Origin: Candidatus Venteria ishoeyi
GTDB lineage: Bacteria; Pseudomonadota; Gammaproteobacteria; Beggiatoales; Beggiatoaceae
Assembly (NCBI RefSeq): GCF_030378065.1
Contig: NZ_JAUCGJ010000020.1
Coordinates: 1-64,000, forward strand
DNA: 64,000 nt
Direction: 5' to 3'
Both the position numbers and the translations under genes were made by a program. Under the pieces are notes generated by a model. The model ran no database searches, was not told the origin of the DNA, and saw only the letters and a program-made list of their open reading frames with translations. Positions 1 to 8,371 of the stretch are shown here, piece after piece (position 1 is the first letter of the stretch; every line of letters begins with the position of its first letter).

Positions 1-65
1 GTGAAACCGCTTAGCGCCGATGATAGTGTGGGGGCTCCCATGTGAAAGTAGGTCATTGCCAGGGA
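1..65 (+). rRNA. rrf: 5S ribosomal RNA, 3' part
   Basis: The first 65 bases match the 3' half of a bacterial 5S rRNA: the run GTGAAACCGCTTAGCGCCGA, then GTGTGGGGGCTCCCATGTGA, then the closing GCCAGG that pairs with the 5' end of the molecule. The 5' half lies outside the window, so an rRNA operon ends here reading rightwards. Recognition is by comparison with the E. coli 5S sequence from memory; the exact last base is uncertain by one or two. Confidence 0.93.
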
Positions 66-80
66 TTAATTCAGAGGAAA

Positions 81-118
81 AAGCCTCTTCAAGGTAGAAC
101 TTGAAGGGGCTTTTTTTT
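81..118 (+). terminator. rRNA operon intrinsic terminator
   Basis: AAGCCTCTTCAAG pairs with CTTGAAGGGGCTT across a six-base loop, with one G-T wobble, and is followed by eight T residues. It lies about 15 bases after the 5S rRNA and is the expected Rho-independent stop of the rRNA operon. Confidence 0.93.
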
Positions 119-125
119 GCCTTTT

Positions 126-608
126 TTAAAGGACTCTAAATCCTGGCTTGGAATGCATGGCTTCTTTTTTGGTCTGGTGCGTGAATGTATAATGCTGGCG
201 CACCTGCTCGCGGATTTCGTGCAGCAGGGGGATGATGGGATTGTCTTCATTCTGGTATTGCCAGGGGTTAAACCAGACGGTTTTGGTGTTTTTGAGTTGT
301 TGTTTTAATACTTCATCTTGAACGATCCATTTTCCTTTCTCATCCAGGACTTTTAAATCATCCGGCAACTGCCCGTCACCCCGATCTTCCGGGTTTTCAA
401 ACAGCCCTGATAAACTGGCAACGGGAATGCCGTCCATTGCCGTCATCAAAGCGCGCAGCATGGAGGTTTTGTCGGAACCCCAACGACCGTTAATGGACAT
501 GGCAAACGGGGTGTCTGCGCCCAGTAATAACTGACGGATGGCCTTGGCAAAATCGGTTCTACCCAGTAAATCAATTTCATCCGTCCAGTGGTCGTTGAGA
601 TATTGCAT
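126..608 (-). pseudogene. Truncated KAP-family P-loop NTPase
   Basis: This 160-residue frame is the N-terminal part of a KAP-type P-loop NTPase. The KAP signature WFNPWQYQNEDNP is clear near residue 112. The Walker A region reads GRWGSDKTS near residue 42, with Asp where the family has the glycine before the catalytic lysine. KAP proteins normally run to several hundred residues with a Walker B and membrane segments; all of that is missing, because the frame stops eight bases from the rRNA terminator. The start is 12 bases after the stop of the giant membrane protein, so the two were probably co-transcribed. The altered Walker A and the missing C-terminus suggest a dead remnant, although a short functional form cannot be excluded. 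Confidence 0.7.
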
Positions 609-620
609 GCCTTATTCCCA

Positions 621-3600
621 TTATTCCCATTGTCTTAAATTCGCCTGCATCCGGCTTATTTTTTCCAACACCCATTCCCGTTGCAGGCTGAAGCCTATCA
701 TACTGCCGATGATTAAACCGCCTGCTGCCATTAAGATAATCGCCTTGCCCAGGGTTTCTTCGGGATAATGCTGCAATAACTGCCCACAGACATTGAGCAG
801 CAAAAATGCCACGCCGCTGTAGAGAAAAGCGCGTTGTTGCCAGAGTATGCCGATGAGAATGCCACCGAAGCTTAAACCCAGTGTCAGCATAAAAATACCC
901 AACCCCGGTTGCAGGAAGACATCCAGCGTTGCCGCAGCGTATAAGGCGCTGAGCGCGGCAAGGCGCATGTTGTGGGTGGTGCTGGGTTTCAGCTCCAGCC
1001 AGTGTAGTTGCAGCATCAGCAGCACGGTAATTGCAGCCGGTACGATATACAGTTGCAGCAATTGGGTTTTATCCACCCAGGCTGGTATCCATAAATATAA
1101 ACCTAGATTCAGTGCCAGCAGCCCCAGATACAAGGGCAGGGAATGGCGTTTACCACTGCTACGTGACAGCAGCAAATAGAGCGTGGCGGCACTGATCCAG
1201 GCGATACTGGCGTGTTCCGAGGCCAGTTGCAGCGGTGCGCTGAGTATCGCCAGCGCGGGCAGCAGCAGGGCAAAATGTGATACAGCAGCGGGATGTGCTG
1301 GTTTTTTTGCCCATAATATCAAGATGGCAGCAAGTATCAGGCAGGCACTGGTGTCGATAACGCCTAAAGGTGCTAAACCCAGCCATTGCAGGCGCAGATA
1401 CAAGGCTGCAAGCAGTGCCAGCCCCAGCAGACGATAGACACCTTGTTCGGTGCTTAATGGGTATTTGTCCAGCCAATAAAGTACTAATAAGCCTAAAGCG
1501 GATAATGCTGCCACCGTGTCGAAAATACCAAACAATACAGACGCTGGATAGCTGCCTGCAAGTGCCTGATAATACCACCAGAAATGCAGCAGCCACTCCA
1601 ATACCAGTAAGCCCAGCACCCAGCTTGTGAAAAATCCCGGCAAGTTTTGTTGCAAGGGTTTCAGCCAGCGCAACAGCCATAATAACAAGACCATTTCCAG
1701 CGCGAACCAGGGCAGCAGTGCAGTTTCACTGACGCTGAATGGCAGGAATAAAAACCAGATCCAATGCAGGGCGAATAATAATAAACCGACGCTGGTGACA
1801 GACCAGCCCCAGCGCAGTACGCTGGCGCTACGGGGTAAAGTCCAGTGTATGACGCTGCTTAAGGCAATCAGTGCCAGCAGGCTGAGCAGGGTTTCCCACA
1901 GCGGGCGTTCCACAACCACCCAGCCAGCCAGGGCCAGGATAAATCCCATATAGAGATTAAATAATGCGGTTTTGTTGAGCCATTGCCAGGATTCATGGGA
2001 GAAAAGGCTGGCACTTTTGATCGCCCCCCTCCTAGCCTCCCCCTGTGGGGGGGAGGGATTGTTAGTAGCGTTATCAGATAGTTGCATTCCAATTGCAAAA
2101 TGATAAAACAGCAGCCACAACAACCCCGCCCAGCCTATCAGCAGCAGCGATAAGCCCAATAAGGGAGCCAGCGCCAGCAGTAACAGCGTCAATACCGTTA
2201 AATGGATTAATTGCGCATTCAGCCAGTTGGGACGCTGCCATAACCAGTGCAGGAATGAAAATAACAGTAATAGAGTAAAGCCAGTCACCAGAAATGAAGG
2301 TGTTGGCAACAAAGGGGTATAAGGCTCGACCGACCACATGCCTTCATAGGTCAGATCCGCCAGTTTAATCAGCAGCGGGATAAACACCATCAGCCAGCAA
2401 GCGCTGAGCAGAGTTGCAGCCAGTCGGCGCAGCAGTTTTTGCTGGCTGCGCAGCCATGCGGGGATGTGGTCTGTCTGCCGGTAGCCCAGATATAACAAGG
2501 TATTGAGCCAGAGTATCGCGCCTATGATAAGGGCTTTGGGCAGGCTGCCCTGTATCGGGAAAATATGTAATAAAACACTCAAGCCCAGCAGTGTTATCAA
2601 TACCGCAGTCCAGTTATTGAGGCCGGGAAAACGTGTGCGCGGGCTTGTTAACATGAACAGGGAATAAAGCGTTAGCCCGGCAAACAGCAGCAGTTGCGTA
2701 TCCTGCAATATGGCTAACAGCGCCAGCAAGGGCGTTAAGCTGGCCTCCAGCATGGGCGGCGTATTGTCCGGCAGCGGCAGGACTGGCAGTACAGTTTCCC
2801 ACCACTGCCCGATAAACGCACCCAGTACAAACAGAAAACCCAGTTGTACGCTGAGCAGTGGATTAATCGCTAGACTGGGATAAGCACTGTTCCAGTGGGG
2901 TAGTACAAAATGTTGGTTGGCCCAGAGTATAAACCCCCAAACCATAAAGACTTCCAGATGAAACAAAGGATAAGAGTTCAGCGCCAGCAGCAGGGCAAGA
3001 CTCAAAAATAGCGGCATCCACAAGCCACGCAGATGACTGGCAAGTTTATTTTTTTGCGGTGCCAGCAGGGGTAGCAAGGTGATTGCAGCCAGCGCCAGGG
3101 TGGCGCTCATCCAGGGCAAGACCACGGCTTTGAATTGAAAACCTGAGAATACCGGTTGCCATAGCAGCAGACCAAAACTCAGAATATAGAGCAGCCAAGC
3201 CATATCATGCAGTGGTGCAATGTAGGCATTATCCTGCTGCCAGCGGCGCAGCAACAGCGATATGACAATGAGTGAAAAACTCAGTAGCATCCAGAAAAAT
3301 GCGGCTTCCGCGAATAACCAGTGATGACTGCTGAGCAGGCCGGGCATAAACAGGTTAAAGCATAAAACGCTGATACCTGTGACCACCAGATAAGCATGAG
3401 TGGATAATTGATAACGCTGCCCCGTTACGGCGAAAAACAGGATATTCAACACTAACAGGATATTGCTGATACCTAATTCAGGGAAGGCAAAACTGCTGAG
3501 CAGGGCAAATAATAATAACAGCGCAACACTCCAGTGCAGATATAGCTCGGTGGCAAACGCACCGCCACTGACTTTGCTATCCAGCCGGTCATAACCGCCG

Positions 3601-6600
3601 CGCCAGCCCAAAGTATTCCACAGCCAGGTGCCTTGATGCGCAAGTACAGTACCAACCAGCCACAGGGCAATACTGATAACAGCCAGACGCAGCAGGGAAA
3701 TATCCAATAAGGGGGCGCTGAGGCTGCATAATAAAACCACAGCAAACAGCGTTGCCAGCGGAATAAGTGGGGATAAATAACGACTGCGCCCGGCTTGTAT
3801 CAGCGTCACCAGCATGGCTAAGGCCAAAACAGGGAACCACTGCGCGGGCAGTGAGAGTATGAGCCATAACTCAGCCGGGGTGGTAAAAGCATTGCCCGCA
3901 AAAAATAAGCTGCCGATTAATTTAGCCGTGCCGAACAGCCATAACAGCACAAAAGACCATTGCAGGACGGGCAGTACCATTTCAGTTTTGCTGCTGTAAT
4001 CACTGGCGCGCAGTGGCAGCAGCCACAACAGGGATAAGCGCCAGTTTTCCGTATCTTTATTGTCCAGATCCACTGCCATAATCTGGCTTTCCTGGCGGCG
4101 TTCCAGCCACCACAGCAGCATAAACAGTAATATTGCCAGGATAAAACCGGATTGCCCGGTGGTGACGATGTTATAAAACTGAATAAACAACACTGCGCTG
4201 ACAGCCCATGCCAATAATGCGCTCACCAGCAGAAAACGACTGCGGAAACTCAAACTTAACAACAGCAACAGTGCGCCACCGGACATCAACAAATTGGCAG
4301 TAAAGCCTCCGTCCAGATGATAAAAAGCTAATAAAGTGGCAGCGGAGAGACTCAGCAGGCTGGTATTTACCAGCACTTCGCTGTGGCAGATGGTTTGCGC
4401 CAGATCGCGTATTTTGATGGCCCACAGTACCCACAGCGTGGACAATAACAGCAAAGCCGCGCTGAATTGCTGACTCCATAAGGCTGTCCACACCGGGGTA
4501 TAAGCCAGGGTTAGCACCATAAAGACCAGCGGTAGATAACATTTCCAGCGCCATGCCGCACTTGTTTTTTGCAGGGTACTCAGCGAAGTCAGCGGAATGC
4601 GCAGCACCAGCATTAAAGCCAGCACCGCGCTGAGCGGTGTCAACATGGAACTCCAGCCGGGGCTGGCCTGCCACAAACTCCATAACACCAACATCGGAAT
4701 CAAACCCAGTAAAAAATGCTGAATCTGGCGCGCCACGCTTTCAGCCTGACGCTTCAGTGCCACCCGGTATAAGCCCAATATGGTGGCAAGCCCCGGCAGG
4801 CTGAGTAAAAAATGGGTGTCGGCGGGGGTAAAACGCAATACCCAGATGGCGTATAAAGCACTGAAACTGGTCAGCAACAACGCCAGTGGCGGCAGGCTGA
4901 GACTGTGCCAGAGCAAGGTCGCGTAAAACAGACACGCCAGCAATAACACCAGGCTTAACGGCAGCAAAGCGCTGGCTATCTGCGCATCGGGTAACAACGC
5001 CAGCAACAAAGCCACCACCGGCAGGGCGTACAACACAAAATTCAGGCTGTTGAGCCAGATTTTTTTATCAATATGGGCTTTGATTTGTAAATCGGCATAC
5101 AGCAACAGGGCGCATAAGGCCATTAAAAACGGCCCAAAATAACCATTGGGCAGGTTTTGCGTGGCACTCCAGGTCAAATGCACGAAGCTGATAACACTGC
5201 TGTACACCAGCGTGCCGACCACATACCAGGCCAGTTGTTTTTTCTCTTCATACAAGGCGTATAGCCAGCCCGTGCTGAAAGACCACAAGGCATAGGCCAG
5301 CACTGCCAGCAACACCACATGCGCCGCCATCAGGCTGCTCCAATGCGGCAGCAGTAATAACACAGGCAAGCCAAACTGTAAGGTGGAGAGCAGAATAAAC
5401 AGCGGCGCATGGGTTCGATTCAAACTGCGCTGCATTAAACCAGAAGCCAGACGCGCGGCAAAACCCAAACTGAACAGCGTCAGCGCCGATAAAACCAGTG
5501 CCAGCGTACCTTGCATAAAACCATCAGCCAGCAATATCAGGCGGGTGGCGGTGGCGAAGTTCAGCGGAATCAGCAATATGCCTAAAATTAACAGCGTCTG
5601 GCTGGTCTGATATTTTTTGGGGTAATGGCGCTGAATCTGATAGCCGCCCCAGAACATCAGCGCCGTGTAAAACAGCAAAACGCCCAGCACCGCCAGGGCT
5701 TTGTTATAACCGCTGGTGTAAGTTACCAGGAAAATGGAGCCGGAAACCAGGCAAAAACCACCAATAAACCAGCCAATGTTTTGCCATAAGAAGGGGAGCA
5801 GAATGTTGAGCAGCCAGCGTTGGCTTTGGTTTTGTAGCTGCTGCCAGCGGCTGGGCTGCTTAACTTCATTCCCATACGCTGGTGTGGGAATATTATGTGC
5901 CTGTGTAGGAACGTCATGCGCAGGCGTATGCGCTTTGTGTACTTGATGAATCTGGGTGGAAACCTCAGGTTTTTTCTGCTTAACTGTGTGTTGATGCGCG
6001 GGTACGGAAGGAATCGGGGTGTCACTGGCATAAGGTGAATAAGCCGGTTTTTCTGCTTTGTGTTTGCTTGATACGACTGCGCTGGGTGTGGCTATTTCCG
6101 GTAATTCAAAAGCAGCGTCGTCAATTTCCAGACTGTGTGTTTTATCTGCTGTTTTTTCAGGAATACTGGTCGGTTTCTCATTCCCACGCGCTGGCGTGGG
6201 AATGCTGGGTTTATGCGCTTGTTGTTTGGCCTCTTGTTTTAAGTGTGCTTCTAATAATAGCCAGGCTGCGGCAATCTCTCTTTCACGTTGCGCCGAAGTT
6301 CCCGGCATCGCACTGACAGCCTCATCCAGTAAAGGATTTAAGGCATTACTTAAAGTTTGGTATTCCTTGTCATCAATATCACCTTGTTGATATTGTTTGC
6401 TTAAGGTCTGGCGTAATAACAACAAGGGGCGCAGGTGCGAAGACAGGTTTGAGGGTAATGAAGTTTTGTTCAGGCGTTTTACCAGCGTAACAATCAGGGT
6501 TAATGGCACCAGAAATAAACCCATAACAGCACAAAATTCTATGAAATCATTGCTATCAGTGAATATGGCCAACGCGCCACAGATAACCCACAGAATATTA

Positions 6601-6695
6601 AGCCAGCGTAGTGTTTTCGGTGTCTGAATCAAGGTCAGGATATAAGCAATAAACAGAAAAATTCCGCTGATAATGGTGGCGATGATGATGTCCAT
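621..6695 (-). CDS. Giant polytopic membrane protein (2024 aa), unknown function
   Basis: I do not recognise a named family. Two hydrophobic segments occupy residues 1-70. They are followed by a short charged helical region with a QQGDIDDKEYQTL stretch near 110, then a Pro/His/Lys-rich hydrophilic linker to about residue 290. The rest, over 1700 residues, is an almost unbroken series of Leu/Ala/Trp-rich hydrophobic helices, many dozens by eye. A role in transport or envelope assembly is only a guess. The linker contains the peptide IPTPA(R/Y)GNE twice, and a third insert (PSPPQGEARRGAIK) sits near residue 1550; all three are translations of palindromic DNA repeats. An AGAGG ribosome site nine bases before the ATG supports the start. 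The KAP remnant follows closely and may have been its partner. Confidence 0.85.
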   Translation of the reverse strand: MDIIIATIISGIFLFIAYILTLIQTPKTLRWLNILWVICGALAIFTDSNDFIEFCAVMGLFLVPLTLIVTLVKRLNKTSLPSNLSSHLRPLLLLRQTLSKQYQQGDIDDKEYQTLSNALNPLLDEAVSAMPGTSAQREREIAAAWLLLEAHLKQEAKQQAHKPSIPTPARGNEKPTSIPEKTADKTHSLEIDDAAFELPEIATPSAVVSSKHKAEKPAYSPYASDTPIPSVPAHQHTVKQKKPEVSTQIHQVHKAHTPAHDVPTQAHNIPTPAYGNEVKQPSRWQQLQNQSQRWLLNILLPFLWQNIGWFIGGFCLVSGSIFLVTYTSGYNKALAVLGVLLFYTALMFWGGYQIQRHYPKKYQTSQTLLILGILLIPLNFATATRLILLADGFMQGTLALVLSALTLFSLGFAARLASGLMQRSLNRTHAPLFILLSTLQFGLPVLLLLPHWSSLMAAHVVLLAVLAYALWSFSTGWLYALYEEKKQLAWYVVGTLVYSSVISFVHLTWSATQNLPNGYFGPFLMALCALLLYADLQIKAHIDKKIWLNSLNFVLYALPVVALLLALLPDAQIASALLPLSLVLLLACLFYATLLWHSLSLPPLALLLTSFSALYAIWVLRFTPADTHFLLSLPGLATILGLYRVALKRQAESVARQIQHFLLGLIPMLVLWSLWQASPGWSSMLTPLSAVLALMLVLRIPLTSLSTLQKTSAAWRWKCYLPLVFMVLTLAYTPVWTALWSQQFSAALLLLSTLWVLWAIKIRDLAQTICHSEVLVNTSLLSLSAATLLAFYHLDGGFTANLLMSGGALLLLLSLSFRSRFLLVSALLAWAVSAVLFIQFYNIVTTGQSGFILAILLFMLLWWLERRQESQIMAVDLDNKDTENWRLSLLWLLPLRASDYSSKTEMVLPVLQWSFVLLWLFGTAKLIGSLFFAGNAFTTPAELWLILSLPAQWFPVLALAMLVTLIQAGRSRYLSPLIPLATLFAVVLLCSLSAPLLDISLLRLAVISIALWLVGTVLAHQGTWLWNTLGWRGGYDRLDSKVSGGAFATELYLHWSVALLLLFALLSSFAFPELGISNILLVLNILFFAVTGQRYQLSTHAYLVVTGISVLCFNLFMPGLLSSHHWLFAEAAFFWMLLSFSLIVISLLLRRWQQDNAYIAPLHDMAWLLYILSFGLLLWQPVFSGFQFKAVVLPWMSATLALAAITLLPLLAPQKNKLASHLRGLWMPLFLSLALLLALNSYPLFHLEVFMVWGFILWANQHFVLPHWNSAYPSLAINPLLSVQLGFLFVLGAFIGQWWETVLPVLPLPDNTPPMLEASLTPLLALLAILQDTQLLLFAGLTLYSLFMLTSPRTRFPGLNNWTAVLITLLGLSVLLHIFPIQGSLPKALIIGAILWLNTLLYLGYRQTDHIPAWLRSQQKLLRRLAATLLSACWLMVFIPLLIKLADLTYEGMWSVEPYTPLLPTPSFLVTGFTLLLLFSFLHWLWQRPNWLNAQLIHLTVLTLLLLALAPLLGLSLLLIGWAGLLWLLFYHFAIGMQLSDNATNNPSPPQGEARRGAIKSASLFSHESWQWLNKTALFNLYMGFILALAGWVVVERPLWETLLSLLALIALSSVIHWTLPRSASVLRWGWSVTSVGLLLFALHWIWFLFLPFSVSETALLPWFALEMVLLLWLLRWLKPLQQNLPGFFTSWVLGLLVLEWLLHFWWYYQALAGSYPASVLFGIFDTVAALSALGLLVLYWLDKYPLSTEQGVYRLLGLALLAALYLRLQWLGLAPLGVIDTSACLILAAILILWAKKPAHPAAVSHFALLLPALAILSAPLQLASEHASIAWISAATLYLLLSRSSGKRHSLPLYLGLLALNLGLYLWIPAWVDKTQLLQLYIVPAAITVLLMLQLHWLELKPSTTHNMRLAALSALYAAATLDVFLQPGLGIFMLTLGLSFGGILIGILWQQRAFLYSGVAFLLLNVCGQLLQHYPEETLGKAIILMAAGGLIIGSMIGFSLQREWVLEKISRMQANLRQWE
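2024..2057. repeat. Palindromic repeat within the giant membrane protein gene
   Basis: CCTCCCCCTG followed by GGGGGGAGGG and the preceding CCCCTCCTAG form a C/G-rich palindrome like those dispersed in many gammaproteobacterial genomes. It lies in frame inside the 2024-codon gene and is translated as a hydrophilic NNPSPPQGEARRG stretch between hydrophobic helices. Confidence 0.65.
5867..5892. repeat. REP-like palindrome, in-frame copy 1
   Basis: CATTCCCATACGCT is followed by GGTGTGGGAATA, giving a hairpin. On the coding strand it encodes IPTPAYGNE in the hydrophilic linker of the giant membrane protein. Degenerate copies continue rightwards to about 5935. Confidence 0.75.
6179..6204. repeat. 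REP-like palindrome, in-frame copy 2
   Basis: CATTCCCACGC-GCTG-GCGTGGGAATG is a perfect hairpin element of the same family as the copy at 5867. It is read as IPTPARGNE in the linker of the giant membrane protein. Confidence 0.8.
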
Positions 6696-6712
6696 ATTAA
6701 AAAACCTCTGAT

Positions 6713-6747
6713 AAGACCTTCCAGGTTCGTTAAACCTGGAAGGTCTT
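6713..6747. repeat. Extragenic palindrome, AAGACCTTCCAGGT type
   Basis: AAGACCTTCCAGGT pairs perfectly with ACCTGGAAGGTCTT around a seven-base loop. It lies just upstream of the giant membrane protein start and may shape its leader or simply be a dispersed repeat. A fragment of the same sequence occurs at 11282. Confidence 0.8.
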
Positions 6748-6758
6748 GGGTTTATTTA

Positions 6759-6789
6759 AGGGATAACACCACTTCAAGGGGGTATCCCT
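6759..6789. repeat. GGATAACA palindrome, copy 1
   Basis: AAGGGATAACACCACTTCAA is followed by GGGGGTATCCCT, a short palindrome that recurs at 11296 with better symmetry. In both places it follows a piece of the AAGACCTT palindrome, so the two travel as a composite. Confidence 0.65.
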
Positions 6790-6847
6790 ACGTGAGATTG
6801 GGGGGCTGTCGGGGAATTCAGTTTTTCAGAAGATTAAATTCTCCCCT

Positions 6848-6955
6848 CATTCCCAAGTTTTACTTGGGAATGCTTACCTTGCAGGCTCTGCTTGGCAAAT
6901 ACTGGAAGCGGCGCTTCCAGGGCATGTATTCCCAACGCAGATGTTGGGAACAAGG
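6848..6955. repeat. REP-like palindrome cluster
   Basis: Three hairpins lie in a row: CATTCCCAAGT/ACTTGGGAATG at 6848-6872, CTGGAAGCG/CGCTTCCAG at 6902-6920, and ATTCCCAACG/TGTTGGGAA at 6927-6950. The outer two belong to the same family as the in-frame repeats in the neighbouring giant gene. No gene is visible in 6696-7357. Confidence 0.75.
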
Positions 6956-6960
6956 TATAA

Positions 6961-7036
6961 AAATCCAGTACGTACAAGCTAAAACCTGGCATGAGATGGA
7001 GGCAGTTTTCAGCGCCATAAGCGCTGAATGACGCTA
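6961..7036. repeat. Repeat family B, copy 1
   Basis: The copy begins AAATCCAGTACGTACA and contains GGCATGAGATGGAGGCAG and the hairpin CAGCGCCATAAGCGCTG. The same ordered blocks recur at 7268, 22148 and 37041. Confidence 0.7.
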
Positions 7037-7043
7037 AACCAAA

Positions 7044-7221
7044 CTTAGGAGTGAGAATTTTATAACTTCAGCAACTTGGCTGGTCTTTTTCTCCATTTTC
7101 TACGTTATGCCTGTTTGGACTTAGGCAGTTACATAGCTTGCTATGCGCCTGTTTTCACGCCTTGAAAATGAATAAAAATCCTGCACCCAGTTTCTGCATT
7201 TATTTCATCCTCACTCCTTAG
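7044..7221. repeat. Repeat family A (large palindrome), copy 1
   Basis: The ends are CTTAGGAGTGAGAAT and its near inverse ATCCTCACTCCTTAG. Inward, each arm carries a matching series (TATAACTTCAG / CTGCATTTAT and GGTCTTTTTCTCCATTTTC / GAAAATGAATAAAAATCC). The centre is the hairpin CATAGC-TTGC-TATG with a mismatch-tolerant loop. No open reading frame of note lies in it. Confidence 0.88.
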
Positions 7222-7231
7222 CTCATTCAAT

Positions 7232-7356
7232 CTGAGTTCGATCTAAGTTTTTTCTCCAAAATACCTAAAATCCAGCACACACTATCAAGAATTCAGCATG
7301 AGATTTAGGCGACTTTTATCGCTATAAGCGATGAATGAAGCCTAAATCGAACTCAG
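7232..7356. repeat. Repeat family B, copy 2, with terminal inverted repeats
   Basis: The ends CTGAGTTCGATCTAAG and CCTAAATCGAACTCAG are inverted repeats, which makes this 125-base copy look complete. Inside are AAATCCAGCACACACTATCA, CAGCATGAGATTTAGG and the hairpin ATCGCTATAAGCGAT. It ends one base before the pspA stop codon. Confidence 0.8.
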
Positions 7357-7357
7357 T

Positions 7358-8026
7358 TTACTTGTCCAAATCCTTTTTCATCGCTGCCAGTTCTGCTTCG
7401 ATATCCTGGTCGATTTCCATTTCCAGAAATTCCTTTTCCAGGGGGGTGTTGTCATCTTCCAGTTCATCAATGGCTTCACTGCGTGCTTCCATTTCTGACA
7501 CCTTATCTTCCATGCGATCAAACTTATGCTGAGCATCCAGACCATTTTGAAATGTGTCCATGGTCTGGCTCATCTGTGTCCGTGCCTGAGCTGCGCGTTG
7601 TCGTGCCTGTAAGGTGGTGCGTTTGCGTTTGGCTTCATCCAGACGCTGTTCCAAAGCCTTTAACTGTTTTTTCAGGCGTTGACTGGTTTGTGCCGCAGAT
7701 TCCCAGGAAGGTTCCAGATTTTCAATAATGCGATCAATTTCTTTTTTCTGTGCCAGCGCCGAACGTGCTAATTCTTCCTTATCATTCGCCAGTGCCTGAC
7801 GCGCCTTATCATGCCAACTGTCCGCCTGTTTACGATGGCGTTCCAGTTCTTTTTCCAATTGCTTTTCACTGGCAATGGCATCGATCACGCCTTCTTTGGC
7901 CTGGGCGATGTTGTCCTCCATTTCACGGATAATTTGTTTGATCATGCGTTCAGGATCTTCCACGCGATCCAGCAGATCATTGATGCTGGCATTAATAATG
8001 TCGTTCATACGTTGAAAAATGCTCAT
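7358..8026 (-). CDS. pspA: PspA/IM30-family membrane-stress protein
   Basis: The 222-residue product begins MSIFQRMNDIINASINDLLD, the amphipathic N-terminal helix typical of PspA, and is otherwise continuous charged coiled coil, as expected of this ESCRT-III-like family. PspA binds stressed inner membrane and, in enterobacteria, restrains the activator PspF. The ATG at 8026 is chosen over an upstream in-frame ATG because GAGGAGA lies just before it. No pspB, pspC or pspF is adjacent, so the enterobacterial operon is absent and regulation is unknown. Repeat family B touches its 3' end. The family call is secure; PspA versus a Vipp1-like paralogue cannot be settled here. Confidence 0.9.
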   Translation of the reverse strand: MSIFQRMNDIINASINDLLDRVEDPERMIKQIIREMEDNIAQAKEGVIDAIASEKQLEKELERHRKQADSWHDKARQALANDKEELARSALAQKKEIDRIIENLEPSWESAAQTSQRLKKQLKALEQRLDEAKRKRTTLQARQRAAQARTQMSQTMDTFQNGLDAQHKFDRMEDKVSEMEARSEAIDELEDDNTPLEKEFLEMEIDQDIEAELAAMKKDLDK

Positions 8027-8371
8027 GACGGTGTCTCCTCTTTTTATATGACAGTCAAGTTTAATGTAGTCTGTTTTGCAATTAAAAGCCAATCTAAATA
8101 AACACTGTTCATTTACAGTTTTACAGGTGATTGCCTTTTAGTCAAGAAAATAAATGTTATTATTATGAATTCAGTTACTTGCCAGATGTTTTTTTAACAT
8201 CTTTTTACATTTTGTTACAAACTGTAACCGCATACTTATCAAATTGTGCGTATGTTTATCAAGTTTCACAAGCCCAGCTTGCCTGAAATTTTATGGCCTG
8301 TAAGCCGGATATTTAATAAAATATTCTTCATAAAACAAGCCTTTAGAGAACCCTTATATAGGAGTGGAAGC
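8027..8371. promoter_or_regulatory. Divergent intergenic region pspA / cytochrome
   Basis: This 345-base gap must carry both promoters. It holds the palindrome GTTACA-AAC-TGTAAC at 8214-8228, which could be an operator, and the looser inverted pair CATAC...GTATG at 8230-8253. I see no convincing -35/-10 pair and no gene. Confidence 0.4.

Noticed and set aside
1159-5610. Long open frames on both strands inside the giant membrane protein gene
   Set aside because: They have no ribosome sites, and their products show Cys/Arg/Ser-rich noise typical of out-of-frame reading of a Leu-rich gene.
8055-8105. TTGGC...TTGCAA on the minus strand upstream of pspA, resembling a sigma-54 promoter
   Set aside because: The GG and GC elements are nine bases apart and not ten; sigma-54 needs strict spacing, and no PspF gene or binding site is visible.
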